Source of the DNA: DASRIA01 sp038203635
GTDB taxonomy: Bacteria > Actinomycetota > Thermoleophilia > Solirubrobacterales > JBBDJG01
Direction of reading: 5' to 3'
Length of the DNA stretch: 22,815 bases
Assembly (NCBI GenBank): GCA_038203635.1
Contig: JBBRDT010000057.1
Location: 1-22,815 of the forward strand
Below, piece after piece: positions 22,739-22,815 of the stretch. Position 1 is the stretch's first letter. Each line of letters starts with the position of its first letter. The notes below the pieces were generated by a model, which saw nothing but the letters and a program-made list of their open reading frames with translations, ran no database searches and was not told the DNA's origin. The translations under genes were made by a program, and so were the position numbers.

Positions 22739-22815
22739 TGACCGTGGACGTGCATAGCACCTGTCAGGGCCTCGCGGGTGGGCTGGTGTCGCCCGTTAGA
22801 TTCAGACGCGCGCCT

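Noticed and set aside
22342..22755. Extension of the phosphopantetheinyl transferase frame upstream to 22755.
   Set aside because: It overlaps nearly all of the DUF192 gene, which has real family motifs; PPTase similarity starts at 22341.
1..22815. CRISPR array, tRNA, rRNA, insertion sequence or attachment site.
   Set aside because: No short regularly spaced repeats, no cloverleaf or CCA-ended candidates, and no transposase or integrase motifs were seen. The only tandem repeats encode FN3 domains.

Overview
The window is high-GC (about 70% by eye) bacterial chromosome. GTG and TTG starts are frequent, and several genes seem to start at or near the 5' end of their mRNA. The protein set includes a β-propeller/di-heme cytochrome, FN3/DNRLRE secreted protein, AbiEi/DUF559 protein, acyl-CoA carboxyltransferase and P450. 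Together these suggest an actinobacterium, most likely Thermoleophilia (Solirubrobacter/Conexibacter-like). That placement is inference; no rRNA or marker gene is present. I see no tRNA, rRNA, CRISPR array, insertion sequence or phage gene.

Layout. (1) 1-4238, secreted proteins: the C-terminal part of an FN3-repeat/DNRLRE protein (+), a 54-residue small ORF with a strong ribosome binding site and a hairpin terminator (+), and a secreted metallophosphoesterase with a propeller-like N-terminal half (-). (2) 4374-7385: a small two-helix membrane protein (+), then a MerR-type regulator (-) divergent from a 633-residue polytopic membrane protein (+). Their shared intergenic region has a TTGACA promoter and five TGTRAC half-sites. 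(3) 7430-8392: an AbiEi-like/DUF559 protein (-). (4) 8472-16626, all on the minus strand and read right to left: acyl-CoA carboxyltransferase, cytochrome P450, CcmF haem lyase, short CcmI-like protein, secreted YVTN-propeller di-haem cytochrome. (5) 16691-20170 on the plus strand: Crp-like regulator, FdhD, secreted glucose/sorbosone dehydrogenase-like protein, with 6 and 9 bp gaps. (6) 20191-22709 on the minus strand, read right to left: DUF192 protein, 4'-phosphopantetheinyl transferase, SnoaL-like protein, saccharopine-dehydrogenase-like reductase, overlapping or nearly so.

How they may work together. CcmF and the CcmI-like protein belong to c-type cytochrome maturation, and the next gene is itself a two-CXXCH cytochrome, so this looks like a maturation factor next to a client. 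The carboxyltransferase/P450 pair suggests acyl-CoA or lipid oxidation. The DUF192/PPTase/SnoaL/reductase set could serve carrier-protein-dependent lipid or polyketide metabolism. The least explained unit is the MerR/633-residue membrane protein pair. The membrane protein carries the motif HxxxGxD...PxH twice, before two membrane helices, plus a C-terminal extracytoplasmic domain weakly like FixH/YtkA. I rate this pair the best candidate for an undescribed system.
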